This document shows, in pieces, positions 1 to 10,357 of a stretch of DNA of 64,000 bases. How positions within the stretch are numbered: position 1 is the first letter of the stretch; each line of letters begins with the position of its first letter. The notes under the pieces are model-generated. The model was not told the origin of the DNA, searched no databases, and saw nothing but the letters and a program-made list of their open reading frames with translations. The DNA is from Paeniglutamicibacter antarcticus (GTDB lineage Bacteria; Actinomycetota; Actinomycetes; Actinomycetales; Micrococcaceae): NCBI RefSeq assembly GCF_900010755.1, contig NZ_CZJT01000109.1:94993-158992 (forward strand), read 5' to 3'. The translations under genes were made by a program, and so were the position numbers.

Positions 1-626
1 CCGAAGGCCGCCATCTGGTCTTTGTTCAGGGTGATGGTCAGGATGGCGCCGAGCAGGGTGCCAAAGACGATGCCTGCGTTGCCGGAGAAGTAGATCAATG
101 TTGAGTACAGGCCGCGTTTGGGGGCCGGTGCCATTTCCGCCAGGTAGGTCTGCGCGCTGGGCATTTCCCCGCCGTGGGCCAGGCCCTGCAAGAGCCGGGC
201 TACCAACAAGATCACCGAGGCCCAAACCCCGATGCTCGCGAAGGTGGGGGTGATGGCGATGATCAGCGAACCGACGGAGGCCAGGCCAACCGCCGCGGTC
301 ATCGAGGCCTTGCGCCCTACCTTGTCGCCGATCAGCCCGAAGACCATGCCGCCGAAGGGACGCGCGACGAAGCCGACTGCGAAGATCGCCATGGTGGCCA
401 GGAACGCGGACGTCGCATCGGCCTTGGAGAAGAGCTGGCCGGAGATGAAGGAGGCGAAGGTTGCGTAGATGGCCCAGTCGAACCACTCAACGGCATTGCC
501 GGTGCCGATGCCCCACAGGGCCTTGGCCTTGGACTGGGTCTTGATCGGGCTTGGCGCCGAGGCCGGCTGCTGAAGGGATGCCGGGCGAGAAGCGGAAATT
601 TGAGTTGGTTGCTCTTTGATGCTCAT
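1..626 (-). CDS. MFS transporter, metabolite:H+ symporter type (partial)
   Basis: The reverse strand is open from an ATG at 626 to the window edge (208 codons), so the C-terminal half lies outside. The translation begins MSIKEQPTQIS and has a charged N-terminus, then GTGNAVEWFDWAIYATFASF, the loop RPFGGMVFGLIGDKVGRKA (the GxxxDxxGRK motif of major facilitators) and LLQGLAHGGEMPSAQTYLAE. The EWFDW element and the long first loop are typical of the MHS subfamily (KgtP/ProP-like), which imports organic acids or betaines with protons. It starts 42 bases after the stop of the M20 amidohydrolase on the same strand, so the two probably form an uptake-and-hydrolysis operon. The substrate cannot be told. 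Confidence 0.85.
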   Translation of the reverse strand, partial: MSIKEQPTQISASRPASLQQPASAPSPIKTQSKAKALWGIGTGNAVEWFDWAIYATFASFISGQLFSKADATSAFLATMAIFAVGFVARPFGGMVFGLIGDKVGRKASMTAAVGLASVGSLIIAITPTFASIGVWASVILLVARLLQGLAHGGEMPSAQTYLAEMAPAPKRGLYSTLIYFSGNAGIVFGTLLGAILTITLNKDQMAAF

Positions 627-668
627 GGGGATCGGGTTCCTTGGGGTGCGTGCGGTTGGGGAGTGCGG

Positions 669-1916
669 TTAGTGTTCCGCTGATGCACGAAGTGCTTGAA
701 GCCGGCTGACGGCCAGGTGCGTGTAGAGGGCGGTGCCACGGGAGAGCACCGAATCATCGAAGGTGGCATACGGGGAGTGGTTGTACTCGGCCGTGGCAAC
801 GTCGGCGCCGGGGGTGAGCGCGGAAAGGAAGAGGAAGGAACCCGGGACTTCGTTCAGTACGCGGGAGAAATCCTCGGAACCGGCCAGCGGATCGCGCATG
901 GCCTGGTATCCGGTGGAATCGAAGAGTTCCTCGACCGCGTTGCGGGCAAAGAGTGTCTCAGATTCATCGTTGATGGTGGTGGGGTACTCGTTGTTGTAGT
1001 TGACCGTGACCTCCAGGCCGTGCGCCCGGGCGATGCCTTCCAGCAGCGCCGGAACCGAGGCCTGCAGCTTCTGCTGCGCCTCGTGGCTGAAGGAACGGAT
1101 GGTGGCCTCGAAGTACGCGGTTTCCGGGATGATGTTGCGCACGGTTCCGGCACGCAACACGCCCACGGAGATGACCACCGGGTCGAAGATGTTGAATTGG
1201 CGGGTGACCATTACCTGCAGGGCGGTGACCATTTCCGCGGCAGCGGTGACCGGGTCCTTGGCGGCGAAGGGAGCCGAACCGTGGCCGCCGGCACCGCGGA
1301 CGGTGACGAACAGCCCGTCGCTGGCGCTCATGATGGGGCCCGATTTGGCGGTGAACACACCGCTCTGTTCCATCGCGCTCATCACGTGTATACCGAAAGC
1401 TGCATCCACCTTCTTGCCGGCTGCCTCAAGCACGCCCTCGCGGACCATGTAGGAGGCGCCGTCGTAGCCTTCCTCGCCGGGCTGGAACATCAGCACCACG
1501 TCCCCTGCCAGCGAGTCGCGGCGCTCGGCCAGCAGGGTTGCGGCGCCGGCGAGCATGGAGGTGTGCAGGTCATGTCCGCAGGCGTGCATGGTGTCCCCGG
1601 TCTGCGAGGCGTATCCGACACCTGATTTTTCGGCCAGCGGCAACCCGTCCATATCCCCGCGCAACAGCACCGTGGGGCGCTCGCCGGCCGGGATGTCTGA
1701 TGCGGCACCACCGCGCAATACCGCGGTCACCGAGCTCAGGTCCTTGCCGAGGCTGACCTCGTAGCCGAGCGGCTCGAGCCATTCCAGCACCTTTTCCTGG
1801 GTGCGGGGCAGTTCCAATCCAACCTCCGGGGTCCGGTGCAGTGCGTGCCGCAACCGGATGATCTCGGGCGCCAGTTCGGTTGCGTCCTGCAGGATGGAGG
1901 TTGCTGAGATGCTCAT
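669..1916 (-). CDS. M20 family metallo-amidohydrolase (N-acyl amino acid / hippurate hydrolase type)
   Basis: Counting from the ATG at 1916, this is a 415-residue cytoplasmic zinc enzyme. It has the metal-binding CGHD (about 113-116), the catalytic/metal FQPGEEG (145-151), the dimerisation-domain GHGSAP segment and a C-terminal GSEDFS metal motif, in the order seen in aminoacylase-1/IAA-amino-acid hydrolases. Such enzymes release amino acids from N-acyl or N-aroyl conjugates. A GTG at 1928 would add four residues; neither start has a strong ribosome site. It sits between a downstream MHS transporter and a divergent tandem Lrp regulator, which suggests import and hydrolysis of an acylated amino acid under amino-acid-responsive control. 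Confidence 0.9.
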   Translation of the reverse strand: MSISATSILQDATELAPEIIRLRHALHRTPEVGLELPRTQEKVLEWLEPLGYEVSLGKDLSSVTAVLRGGAASDIPAGERPTVLLRGDMDGLPLAEKSGVGYASQTGDTMHACGHDLHTSMLAGAATLLAERRDSLAGDVVLMFQPGEEGYDGASYMVREGVLEAAGKKVDAAFGIHVMSAMEQSGVFTAKSGPIMSASDGLFVTVRGAGGHGSAPFAAKDPVTAAAEMVTALQVMVTRQFNIFDPVVISVGVLRAGTVRNIIPETAYFEATIRSFSHEAQQKLQASVPALLEGIARAHGLEVTVNYNNEYPTTINDESETLFARNAVEELFDSTGYQAMRDPLAGSEDFSRVLNEVPGSFLFLSALTPGADVATAEYNHSPYATFDDSVLSRGTALYTHLAVSRLQALRASAEH

Positions 1917-2025
1917 GTCCGGGGTCACTTTCTGTGGTCGCTGCTCACGGTTTCACGTAGCAGTGAGCCGCGTCACTTCCAAGAGTGGGGCAAGTGCAGG
2001 ATGATGGAGCAAAATACGATAAAAA

Positions 2026-2033
2026 TTGCGCAA
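2026..2033. promoter_or_regulatory. TTGCGCAA palindrome, candidate Lrp/AsnC operator
   Basis: A perfect 8-base palindrome in the divergent promoter between the M20 amidohydrolase (start 1916) and the Lrp-type regulator (start 2078). TTGCGCAA cores are common in AsnC/Lrp operators, so autoregulation and control of the amidohydrolase operon are likely but inferred. Confidence 0.45.
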
Positions 2034-2077
2034 GGCATGGGAAAAACCGGGAACTTGTGCGCACGAGTGTGGAGTTG

Positions 2078-3067
2078 ATGGTGGAACTACCCGTCGAAGA
2101 CCTGCAATTGGTCCATGCACTTCAGATTGCCCCGCGCGCCAGCTGGGCCGAACTCGGTGTGGCGCTGGGCCGGCATCCGGCAACGCTCTCGGCACGCTGG
2201 AATCGGTTGCGTGAGGACCGGATGGCCTGGGTGCTGGGGCATTTGGGTGGGCATCCCGAGCAGCATTGCACCGCGTTCATCGAGGTGCAGGCGAACCCCG
2301 AGCTCCTGGAACAGGTGACGGCGGAGCTCTGCGCCATTCCCCAGGTGCTGACGGTTGACGACGCCACCAGCACCGCCGATTTCCGACTGACCTGCCTGGC
2401 CGCCGATTGGCTGTCCATGGCCCGCGAAGTGCTGCCGCGGATCCGCACTACGAAGGGCGTACAGCGCGTCAAGGTCTCGCTGTCCACCAGGCTGTTCGCC
2501 ACCGGCAATGTGTGGCGACTCGACGTCCTCTCCCCCGCACAGCAGGCTGCACTGCAACGCCTGGTCCACCCGCCGACGTCGGCCCCCACCATCATCCCCG
2601 ACACGTTCTGGCCCATGTTGCGGGTGTTGATGCATGATGGCCGGGCCACCGCCTCGGAGATCGCCCAGGCCACCGGCCAGCATCCTTCCACCACCGGGCG
2701 GGCGCTTAAAACGGCATTAGAAACCGGAATGGTCACGCTGCGTTGCGAGCTGGCCAGCCAGTACACCGGGTACCCGCTGACCGTGCAGTGGTTTGCGAGG
2801 ATTCCTGCCGGTTCCCAGGAAGCCGCTGCAGCCTTCCTGATGGAACACCGCACCCTGCGACTCTGCGCCTCCACCACCGGGGCAGCGAACTTCACGTTCA
2901 TGATGCAGTTGCGCACCCCCGCGGACATTGCCACCCTCGAGGCGAAATTCGCCGAGCGGATTCCGGGAGTGGTCATCGTCGAGTCATGCGTGGGGATCCG
3001 TTCGTTCAAGCGCATGGGCTGGATGCTTGATTCCCAGGGCCGGCCCACGGGAGACGTGGTCGACTAG
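2078..3067 (+). CDS. Lrp/AsnC family transcriptional regulator, tandem double-domain form
   Basis: About 329 residues, twice the length of a single Lrp protein. There is an N-terminal HTH (LQLVHALQIAPRASWAELG, with the recognition helix near HPATLSARWNRL) and a RAM-like sensor half. A second HTH follows (MLRVLMHDGRATASEIAQA then TTGRALKTALETG), and then a second sensor half. This duplicated form is common in Actinobacteria. The start is either ATG 2078 or GTG 2081. A GGAG at 2071-2074 fits the GTG better (6-base gap), and upstream codons have no ribosome site. It is divergent from the amidohydrolase and transporter, which are its most likely targets. Confidence 0.85.
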   Translation: MVELPVEDLQLVHALQIAPRASWAELGVALGRHPATLSARWNRLREDRMAWVLGHLGGHPEQHCTAFIEVQANPELLEQVTAELCAIPQVLTVDDATSTADFRLTCLAADWLSMAREVLPRIRTTKGVQRVKVSLSTRLFATGNVWRLDVLSPAQQAALQRLVHPPTSAPTIIPDTFWPMLRVLMHDGRATASEIAQATGQHPSTTGRALKTALETGMVTLRCELASQYTGYPLTVQWFARIPAGSQEAAAAFLMEHRTLRLCASTTGAANFTFMMQLRTPADIATLEAKFAERIPGVVIVESCVGIRSFKRMGWMLDSQGRPTGDVVD

Positions 3068-3100
3068 CCGCGTTGACCGGAGCATTTGAGGGGGGGTGGC

Positions 3101-3799
3101 TCACCCGCCACGGCCGTGCACCGGTCTGGCGTTCGATGGGGGTTCTCCGACCTCCTGGATGGTGTGGCCGCTGCAGGTCGACTGGGTCACGGTGGCCCGC
3201 TCAATGCGCGAGACGGTAAACCATCGCATGGCATCGCGCATTCGGCACCACCCCACCAGGTACCACTGGCCGTTCGTGGAAGCGAACAGCACGGGCTCGA
3301 CGTCACGGATGGTCGTGCTACCGGCTCCCGATGTGTAGCGAATGCGGATGACCTGCTGCTCGGCCATCGCTTCCTCCAGTGCCGACTTAATCGCGCGCGA
3401 GGACGAGGGAGTCGCGTTGACCCATACACGACTGGCCAACTCGTCAGCTCTTGCCCGGGTTCCGGGATCGAGGACGTCCAGGATCTTCCGGATACCGGCC
3501 GTTGCCAGGTCGGCGTAGGGGGCATCAGGGGCCGCGGACACGGCCGCCATGAGCGCCACCGCCTGCGCCGGAGACAAGCTGACCGGCGGCAGGGACGCGC
3601 CGGCGGTCAATCCATAGCCACCACCCGGACCCGGGCGCGACCACAGTGGCGCGCCGCTGTTCTCCAGCGCATCGAGGTCCCTTTTGATGGTGCGCACGGA
3701 AACCTCGAATTCTCCTGCCAAACGCGCGGCTGAGATGCCCCGCGTGCCGCTGCGGCGCAACATTTCTGAGAGGGCGTGGAGCCGTTCCGCTCGCTTCAC
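3101..3799 (-). CDS. YafY-type HTH and WYL-domain transcriptional regulator
   Basis: A 232-residue protein from a GTG at 3799. The N-terminal winged helix (RAERLHALSEMLRRSG, then LAGEFEVSVRTIKRDLDAL) is followed by the glycine-rich wing SRPGPGGGYGL. A helical linker comes next, and then a WYL domain with the conserved GQWYLVGWC and FTVSRIERA segments. These proteins are ligand- or oligonucleotide-responsive repressors or activators. It is divergent from the alpha/beta hydrolase at 3873, and an imperfect inverted repeat lies midway. Control of that hydrolase and of itself is the simple reading. Confidence 0.85.
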   Translation of the reverse strand: MKRAERLHALSEMLRRSGTRGISAARLAGEFEVSVRTIKRDLDALENSGAPLWSRPGPGGGYGLTAGASLPPVSLSPAQAVALMAAVSAAPDAPYADLATAGIRKILDVLDPGTRARADELASRVWVNATPSSSRAIKSALEEAMAEQQVIRIRYTSGAGSTTIRDVEPVLFASTNGQWYLVGWCRMRDAMRWFTVSRIERATVTQSTCSGHTIQEVGEPPSNARPVHGRGG

Positions 3800-3820
3800 C
3801 GCTCGAATCCAGACAAATTC

Positions 3821-3839
3821 ATGACATAAATAGTGCCAT
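3821..3839. promoter_or_regulatory. Inverted repeat ATGACA-N7-TGCCAT, candidate operator
   Basis: Imperfect dyad (5 of 6 paired positions) centred at 3830, between the divergent starts of the WYL regulator (3799) and the alpha/beta hydrolase (3873). It overlaps an A/T-rich stretch (CATAAAT) that could supply -10 boxes. Its role as a WYL-regulator site is inferred from position only. Confidence 0.3.
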
Positions 3840-3872
3840 AGGGTTGTCCACAGTGGCTGCGAGGGTTATGGC

Positions 3873-4604
3873 ATGACAACCACCATGGACACCGCGCCCA
3901 TCATTCTCATCGCCGGACACTGGCTGGGCGCCTGGGCCTGGGACGATGTTCTTGAACACCTGAAAACCGAGAACCCTCGTGCCAGCGCGATGACACTGCC
4001 AGGCCTCGACGCGCACGATCCTGAGCGTGCCACTCAAACCCTCGACGCGCAGGCCGAGGCCATCCTGGGCGTCATGACCCAACACGGGCATCAGCCGGTC
4101 ATTCTCGTCGCCCACAGTGGGGCCAACGCTCCCGTCAGCCTCGTCATGGACCGATACCCAGACCTTGTACACCGGGTGGTGTGGGTCGACTCCGGCCCTG
4201 CGGCACCGGGCAGTGTCTTCGCCCCGGATTTCCCGCAGGAGGTGGAGGAGCTTCCGCTGCCGCCCTTCGAAGTCCTGGCACAACAGGCAAGCCTCGAAGG
4301 CCTGAGCAAAGAGGTCCTCGAGCGGTTTCGGTCCCGGGCCGTCCCGGAACCCGGCCCCGTGCTTCGTCAGCCCATCGAGCTCACCAACGACGCCCGCCGC
4401 ACGGTCCGCACGACTTTGGTCTGCTGCTCAATCCCTGGCGCACAGGTGCTGGAGCTGGCCCGGAGCGGCCATCCCATGTTCACCGAAGTCGCGAACCTTG
4501 AACACCTCGACGTCATTGACCTGCCGACGGGCCATTGGCCCATGTGGAGCCGTCCCCTGGACCTCGCCAAGGCCATTGGGTCGATAGCTGCTCGAAGCAA
4601 CTGA
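3873..4604 (+). CDS. alpha/beta hydrolase (EstC/salicylate-esterase-like)
   Basis: This 243-residue protein starts at ATG 3873 behind a GAGGG ribosome site. The N-terminus PIILIAGHWLGAWAWDDV is the oxyanion-strand signature of the plant-type methylesterase and EstC/MenH-like group. The nucleophile elbow is VAHSGAN (Ser about 82), and a late His sits in TGHWPMWS. There is no signal peptide, so it is cytosolic. The natural substrate is unknown. It is divergent from a WYL regulator, and a strong hairpin terminator at 4785-4824 ends the transcript. Confidence 0.85.
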   Translation: MTTTMDTAPIILIAGHWLGAWAWDDVLEHLKTENPRASAMTLPGLDAHDPERATQTLDAQAEAILGVMTQHGHQPVILVAHSGANAPVSLVMDRYPDLVHRVVWVDSGPAAPGSVFAPDFPQEVEELPLPPFEVLAQQASLEGLSKEVLERFRSRAVPEPGPVLRQPIELTNDARRTVRTTLVCCSIPGAQVLELARSGHPMFTEVANLEHLDVIDLPTGHWPMWSRPLDLAKAIGSIAARSN

Positions 4605-4784
4605 TCGGCGCCCACACACCGAAGGGGCCACACCAATCGCCGAGCGAACCAGCGCGAAGACCAGTCGCCACCGCATCGGCCTTCGAATGCGTCTCCGTGA
4701 GGTACCCATCCAGTTGGCGTTCCCTTGGGACTTTTCCCCTCGACAAGGTGAAAAGCCCCCAAGCTCTCCCACCCCATTTAACGC

Positions 4785-4824
4785 AGTGACCCGCCCAGGC
4801 AATCTTTCGCCTGGGCGGGTCACT
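4785..4824. terminator. Intrinsic terminator, 16-bp perfect stem
   Basis: The arm AGTGACCCGCCCAGGC (4785-4800) pairs perfectly with 4809-4824 across an 8-base loop. It sits between the convergent alpha/beta hydrolase and DHA2 transporter and probably serves both directions. U-runs after the stem are weak. Confidence 0.75.
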
Positions 4825-4851
4825 GTTATCAAGCATCTGTTGCCGGTAGAG

Positions 4852-6291
4852 CTAGTGTGCGTGGGCGCTTTCTGCACGTTCCTCGGCCGGGGCCTTGGAC
4901 ATGAACAGCGCGATAACCACCATGCCGACGGCGCACACGGCGCCGACGGTGAAGCCCGCGGAGAATCCGGAGATCTGCGCGGCAATCGGGTCCGTTCCGG
5001 CCACGGCACCGGCGGCGATCCGCGAAGCCAGCACGCCGACCAGCAGTGCGGTGCCGGCGGCGCCGCCGAGCTGCTGCAGGGTGGAAAGCACCGCCGAACC
5101 GTGCGAGTGCAACGAGTGCGGCAGCGGGTTCAACGCCGTGGTGAATGCAGGGGTGAAGATCAGCGACAGCGACAGCGACATGGTCAGGTGCAGGCCGATG
5201 ATCACCGGGATCGGGGTGTCGGCACCCAGCAGGCGCGAGTAGCCAAAGAGCACCACCGCCAGGATCACCGCACCGGGGATCACCAGCGGGCGCGGACCCA
5301 CCCGGTCATAGGCACGTCCCACAAACGGGGCCATCAGGCCCATGAGCAAACCACCTGGCAGCAGCATCAGGCCGGTGGCCAGGGTATCCAGGCCGCGTAC
5401 GTTCTGCAGGTACATCGGCAGCAGGATGATCACGCCGAACAGCGCCACCATCGCCAGCACCATCAGTGCCAGTGAGAGCGTGAACGGGCGGTAGGTGAAC
5501 GGGCGCATATCCAACAGCGCATGGTCCTTCTTCTGCAGCTTCAGCTGCAGCATCACGAATCCGACCAGGGACAGCACGGCAATGGCGAGGACCGCGGCGG
5601 TCACCCCGTCCAGCCCGTGGGAAGAAAGCTTGCTCAGCCCGTAGACCAGGCCGCCGAAGGCCGGGACCGAAAGGATGACCGAAGGGATCGACAGCGGCGT
5701 GCTGGAGGCTTCGGCCTTCTTGCTCAGCCGCGGGGCGCCAATGATCAGCGCAGCAATCGCAATCGGCGCAATGATCAGGAACATGAAGCGCCAGCTCAGC
5801 GAATGCAGGATCAACCCGGAGATGGTCGGGCCGATGGCCGGGGCCACGGAGATCACGATCGACACGTTGCCCATGATCACCCCGCGCCGGTGCGCCGGAA
5901 CCAGGTCCAGGATCGTGGTCATCAACAGCGGCATCATGATTGCGGTGCCCGAGGCCTGGATGACGCGGGCAGCCAGCAGCAAGGCAAAGCTCGGGGATGC
6001 CGCGGCCAGCAGGGTGCCGGCGGTGAACAGGCCCATGGCCAGCAGGAACACGGTACGGGTGCTGAAGCGCTGCAGCAGGAACCCGGTGGCCGGAATGACA
6101 ACTGCCATGGTCAGCATGAAGATCGTGGCCAGCCACTGGATCGCATCCGCACTGACCTGGAATTCGTGCATCAGCACCGGCAATGCCACGTTCATGATCG
6201 TCTCGTTGAGGATCACGACGAAGGAGGACACGATCAGCACCGTAATGGTGGCCAGGTCCCGGGGGTTGAGCTTGGTATTGGTCTCGGTCAC
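4852..6291 (-). CDS. MFS drug:H+ antiporter, DHA2 (EmrB/QacA) family
   Basis: 479 residues from a GTG at 6291. Hydrophobic segments fit about 14 membrane spans. The segment ARVIQASGTAIMMPLLM and the antiporter motif NVSIVISVAPAIGPTISG are characteristic of DHA2 exporters such as EmrB, LmrB and QacA. A conserved Asn-Glu pair sits in span 1 (VVILNETIMNVALP). It probably exports toxic organic molecules. The 5' leader contains a 53-base nested dyad (6323-6375) that may control expression. It is convergent with the hydrolase at 3873 and divergent from the NUDIX-like gene. Confidence 0.9.
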   Translation of the reverse strand: MTETNTKLNPRDLATITVLIVSSFVVILNETIMNVALPVLMHEFQVSADAIQWLATIFMLTMAVVIPATGFLLQRFSTRTVFLLAMGLFTAGTLLAAASPSFALLLAARVIQASGTAIMMPLLMTTILDLVPAHRRGVIMGNVSIVISVAPAIGPTISGLILHSLSWRFMFLIIAPIAIAALIIGAPRLSKKAEASSTPLSIPSVILSVPAFGGLVYGLSKLSSHGLDGVTAAVLAIAVLSLVGFVMLQLKLQKKDHALLDMRPFTYRPFTLSLALMVLAMVALFGVIILLPMYLQNVRGLDTLATGLMLLPGGLLMGLMAPFVGRAYDRVGPRPLVIPGAVILAVVLFGYSRLLGADTPIPVIIGLHLTMSLSLSLIFTPAFTTALNPLPHSLHSHGSAVLSTLQQLGGAAGTALLVGVLASRIAAGAVAGTDPIAAQISGFSAGFTVGAVCAVGMVVIALFMSKAPAEERAESAHAH

Positions 6292-6322
6292 GTAGTGTGG
6301 CCTCTTCCATGAAGTGTTTGGC

Positions 6323-6375
6323 GGGTGGGGAACATCTGATTCTAGCGTTGGGTACCGCTAATTCATTCCCCACCC
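6323..6375. promoter_or_regulatory. Long nested inverted repeat upstream of the DHA2 exporter
   Basis: GGGTGGGGAA (6323-6332) pairs perfectly with TTCCCCACCC (6366-6375), and inside it TAGCG (6343-6347) pairs with CGCTA (6356-6360). It begins 32 bases upstream of the exporter's GTG. It could be a double operator for an unseen regulator or a leader RNA stem. No regulator gene is adjacent. Confidence 0.4.
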
Positions 6376-6449
6376 AAAATGAAGTTTCGGCGACATCGCT
6401 CACAACACGACTGCTTCAACATCGCCAAGGGGGCGCCGGATGGGTCAAG

Positions 6450-6998
6450 ATGGAGAACATGAACGTACGCACTCCGGATCCATACCCCGGCTGGTTGTCA
6501 GACGAAGACCTCTATGAGGCACGTGCCCGCCTACCGATGCTCTACGTCGAGGCGATCCCGGTGCGCTTGGACCCGCTGGGCTACGTCACCGAGCTGGGCC
6601 TGCTGCTCACGGGCGACCCCGAGGGCCGCATGCTGCGCACCTTCGTTTCGGGACGGGTGATGTACCGCGAAACCATCCGTGCTGCGCTGATCCGCCACAT
6701 CGAAAAGGATTTGGGGCCGATGGCCATGCCGCAGCTGCCGCCAAGCCCCACGCCCTTTACGGTGGCCGAGTATTTCCCTGCGCCCTCTGAAACCGGGCTG
6801 ACCGATGAACGGCAGCATGCCGTGGCCATGGCCTACATCGTGCCGATGCGCGGGGAATGCTCACCCCGCCAGGACGCACTGGAACTGACCTGGCTGACCC
6901 CCGAAGAGGCGCTCAGCCCCAACATCCAGGAAGAATTCGCCGGCGGCCGCGGGAACCTGGTTCGCCAAGCCCTAGCCCACGTGGGTTACATCCGCTAG
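6450..6998 (+). CDS. NUDIX-like family protein (DUF4916 type)
   Basis: 182 residues from ATG 6450; an ATG at 6459 is also possible. The sequence NPGWLSDEDLYEARAR-type opening (here YPGWLSDEDLYEARARLPM), followed by YVEAIPV, TELGLLL and SGRVMYRETIRAALIRH, matches the actinobacterial DUF4916 family of the NUDIX fold. The classical Nudix box GX5EX7REUXEEXGU is not recognisable, so hydrolase activity is uncertain. Its TAG stop overlaps the TAG stop of the convergent FUSC-type gene through a shared CTAG. Confidence 0.8.
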   Translation: MENMNVRTPDPYPGWLSDEDLYEARARLPMLYVEAIPVRLDPLGYVTELGLLLTGDPEGRMLRTFVSGRVMYRETIRAALIRHIEKDLGPMAMPQLPPSPTPFTVAEYFPAPSETGLTDERQHAVAMAYIVPMRGECSPRQDALELTWLTPEEALSPNIQEEFAGGRGNLVRQALAHVGYIR

Positions 6999-8065
6999 GA
7001 CCCCGGGTGAGCTGTTCGGCGCTTGTACCAGGTGCCGAACAGCGAACCCAGCAGCACCACCGCGATGCCGAAGACCGCGCCGATCACGGTTTCCAGCACC
7101 CTGTCGTACAGCAGCTTGGAGTTCAGCCCCGTGCCGATCGAGGCGCCCATCAACGCCAGCGGGGTCACGAAGATCTGCGCAATGAAGTAGTTCCGGGCGA
7201 TGAACAGTTCGGCGCACACCTGCAACAACCCGACCATGACCAACAGCACCCACACCGGGGGCTGGAACGCGATGATCGCGGCCATCAGCACAATGCCGGT
7301 GAGCGTGCCCAACACACGGTGGATTCCCCGGCGCACCCGGTGCCGGGTGGTGTGCCCGACCAGCGGGACCACCGCTGCGACCATCGCCCAGTAGCTATGC
7401 CCGGTGGACAGCGCAGGGGACAACAGGTTTGCAATGGAACCGGCCAGCCCGGCCGCGAGCACGTAGAAGAACGCTTCCCACCAGATGGCCGTGCGCACAT
7501 TGCCGGACAAAGCGGGCGGCACGGTGCGTCGCTCCCATCCGGCGGATCCCGGGAACGCCATGCCGGAGAAGCCGATCAAGATGGCCAGCAACACCGTGGC
7601 CAGGGCGGCCCCCATGGATTCAAGAAGCGGTGGCTGGACCGGCATGGATGCGATCGCAGCAAAGGCAAAGATATGAAAGAGCGAGCCTCCCGGACGCAAG
7701 CGTATCAGCCCCACCACCACCGCACAGACCCCGGAAACCCCGGTGGTCAGCGCCACTATTATCCACGCCCCGCGATTCGGGTCCACATGGTCCACCAGGT
7801 AGCTGGAACTCAGCACAGCCAACAGGATGACGGCCAGGAACAGGGCGCCTGCCTTGGACTGCGCGACGAGCCTATTCGCATACCCGGGAACCCTGCCATA
7901 GACGCCGGTGAAGGCGCCGAAGATCACGAAGACCATCAGGTCAAGGCGTCCCGTGGCCAGCAACGCGAAGAGCGGGAGAAACACGCCGATTCCCGTACGA
8001 AGGGCAATCCAATGGTCGTCGTGTGCCGGACCCAGGGTCAGCAGACCCCCGAATTTCGTGCTCAT
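6995..8065 (-). CDS. FUSC/aromatic acid exporter-like membrane protein
   Basis: The start is taken as ATG 8065, reading MSTKFGGLLTL, with AAAGGATG upstream; longer in-frame starts give an unlikely charged leader. It is about 356 residues with two blocks of roughly five to six membrane spans each. The second block contains the FUSC-like element GHTTRHRVRRGIHRVLGTLTG, as in aromatic-acid or fusaric-acid resistance exporters. Its stop codon overlaps that of the convergent NUDIX-like gene. The substrate is unknown. Confidence 0.8.
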   Translation of the reverse strand: MSTKFGGLLTLGPAHDDHWIALRTGIGVFLPLFALLATGRLDLMVFVIFGAFTGVYGRVPGYANRLVAQSKAGALFLAVILLAVLSSSYLVDHVDPNRGAWIIVALTTGVSGVCAVVVGLIRLRPGGSLFHIFAFAAIASMPVQPPLLESMGAALATVLLAILIGFSGMAFPGSAGWERRTVPPALSGNVRTAIWWEAFFYVLAAGLAGSIANLLSPALSTGHSYWAMVAAVVPLVGHTTRHRVRRGIHRVLGTLTGIVLMAAIIAFQPPVWVLLVMVGLLQVCAELFIARNYFIAQIFVTPLALMGASIGTGLNSKLLYDRVLETVIGAVFGIAVVLLGSLFGTWYKRRTAHPGS

Positions 8066-8171
8066 GCAGGCATCATCCTTTCCCACGCCGTCGGTGCGGG
8101 AAGCAGCGTCCCGCAGCTTAACGCTACGCCCGGGGCCCGGAATCAATGTGCTTCTGTGAGCCGACGAATAG

Positions 8172-9524
<1,353 letters not shown>

Positions 9525-9527
9525 CCG

Positions 9528-10214
9528 CTAGGTCCGGGTACTGAATTCGATCCGGACCCGGTCAAGTTCCCTGCGTGGAATCGCCGCGGTCACCACGCCG
9601 CCGCCGGGCAATGCGGCGCCGACGCCATACACGAACGGGTCGGTATCGATTTCCCCGCCGGGCATCTTGACCCCGTTGACCAGAACACTGATGCGGCTGT
9701 TGACGGTTTTCCCGGTCACGATGGGTGCCGGCGGCTCCCCCTGGATATCGGGAAGTCGAAGCTCGCGCCGGAACTGGTTCATGAGGATGTCATTGACGTG
9801 TCGGACCAGCACGCTGCGCACCGAAGAATCTTCGGTCAAGTCACGGTTCCAGGTGGTTCGCACCGCCTCCCACAGCATCGGGTACCGCATGCGTGCCACA
9901 TCCTTGAGAAGCCAGGCTGGCCGCGGCCAGGGCGGCACATACTCGATGGCCCGCCGCGCCTGTTCATCGAGGTCAGCGAGGTTGACCGGGTTGGAGCGGT
10001 CGTCGGGGTTTCGCCAGAGCGTATAGCTGATCCCCACCGTCATATCGCAATAGCCGTGATCGTCTTGGCTGTTGCCCAGGCTGACGGTGTTCGTGTCCTC
10101 CAACGCGGGTTGCGGCACGAAGCCGATCACCGGGACGGGCATGAGCTTCAGCAGCTCGGCCTGCTCGATGCGGGGGTCGGGGTCGTTTTCCGGGAGGATT
10201 CCAGCCAGTCTCAT
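9528..10214 (-). CDS. Conserved hypothetical protein, no family recognised
   Basis: Read from ATG 10214 (MRLAGILPENDPDP) this gives 228 residues. A longer frame extends to 10637 but is low-complexity, overlaps the MFS gene and lacks coding character. The protein is soluble, with no signal peptide or membrane span. It has the phrases KLMPVPVIGFVPQPA, DDHGYCDMTVGISYTLWRNP and a C-terminal YGVGAALPGGGVVTAAIPRREL that looks like beta structure. Its stop is 3 bases from the convergent tgt stop. No function is proposed. Confidence 0.7.
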   Translation of the reverse strand: MRLAGILPENDPDPRIEQAELLKLMPVPVIGFVPQPALEDTNTVSLGNSQDDHGYCDMTVGISYTLWRNPDDRSNPVNLADLDEQARRAIEYVPPWPRPAWLLKDVARMRYPMLWEAVRTTWNRDLTEDSSVRSVLVRHVNDILMNQFRRELRLPDIQGEPPAPIVTGKTVNSRISVLVNGVKMPGGEIDTDPFVYGVGAALPGGGVVTAAIPRRELDRVRIEFSTRT

Positions 10215-10357
10215 ACCTGGACTATGCACCAAATCCGGATGCCCGTAAATGGGGTCGAACCTGCAAGCACCCAAATTATCCGTCACGGTTCCGCGGGCCC
10301 AGGCCTTGGAACCAACGCGATCCGCTTTCCGCGGCAGGTTCACCGGTTTGTGGTCGG

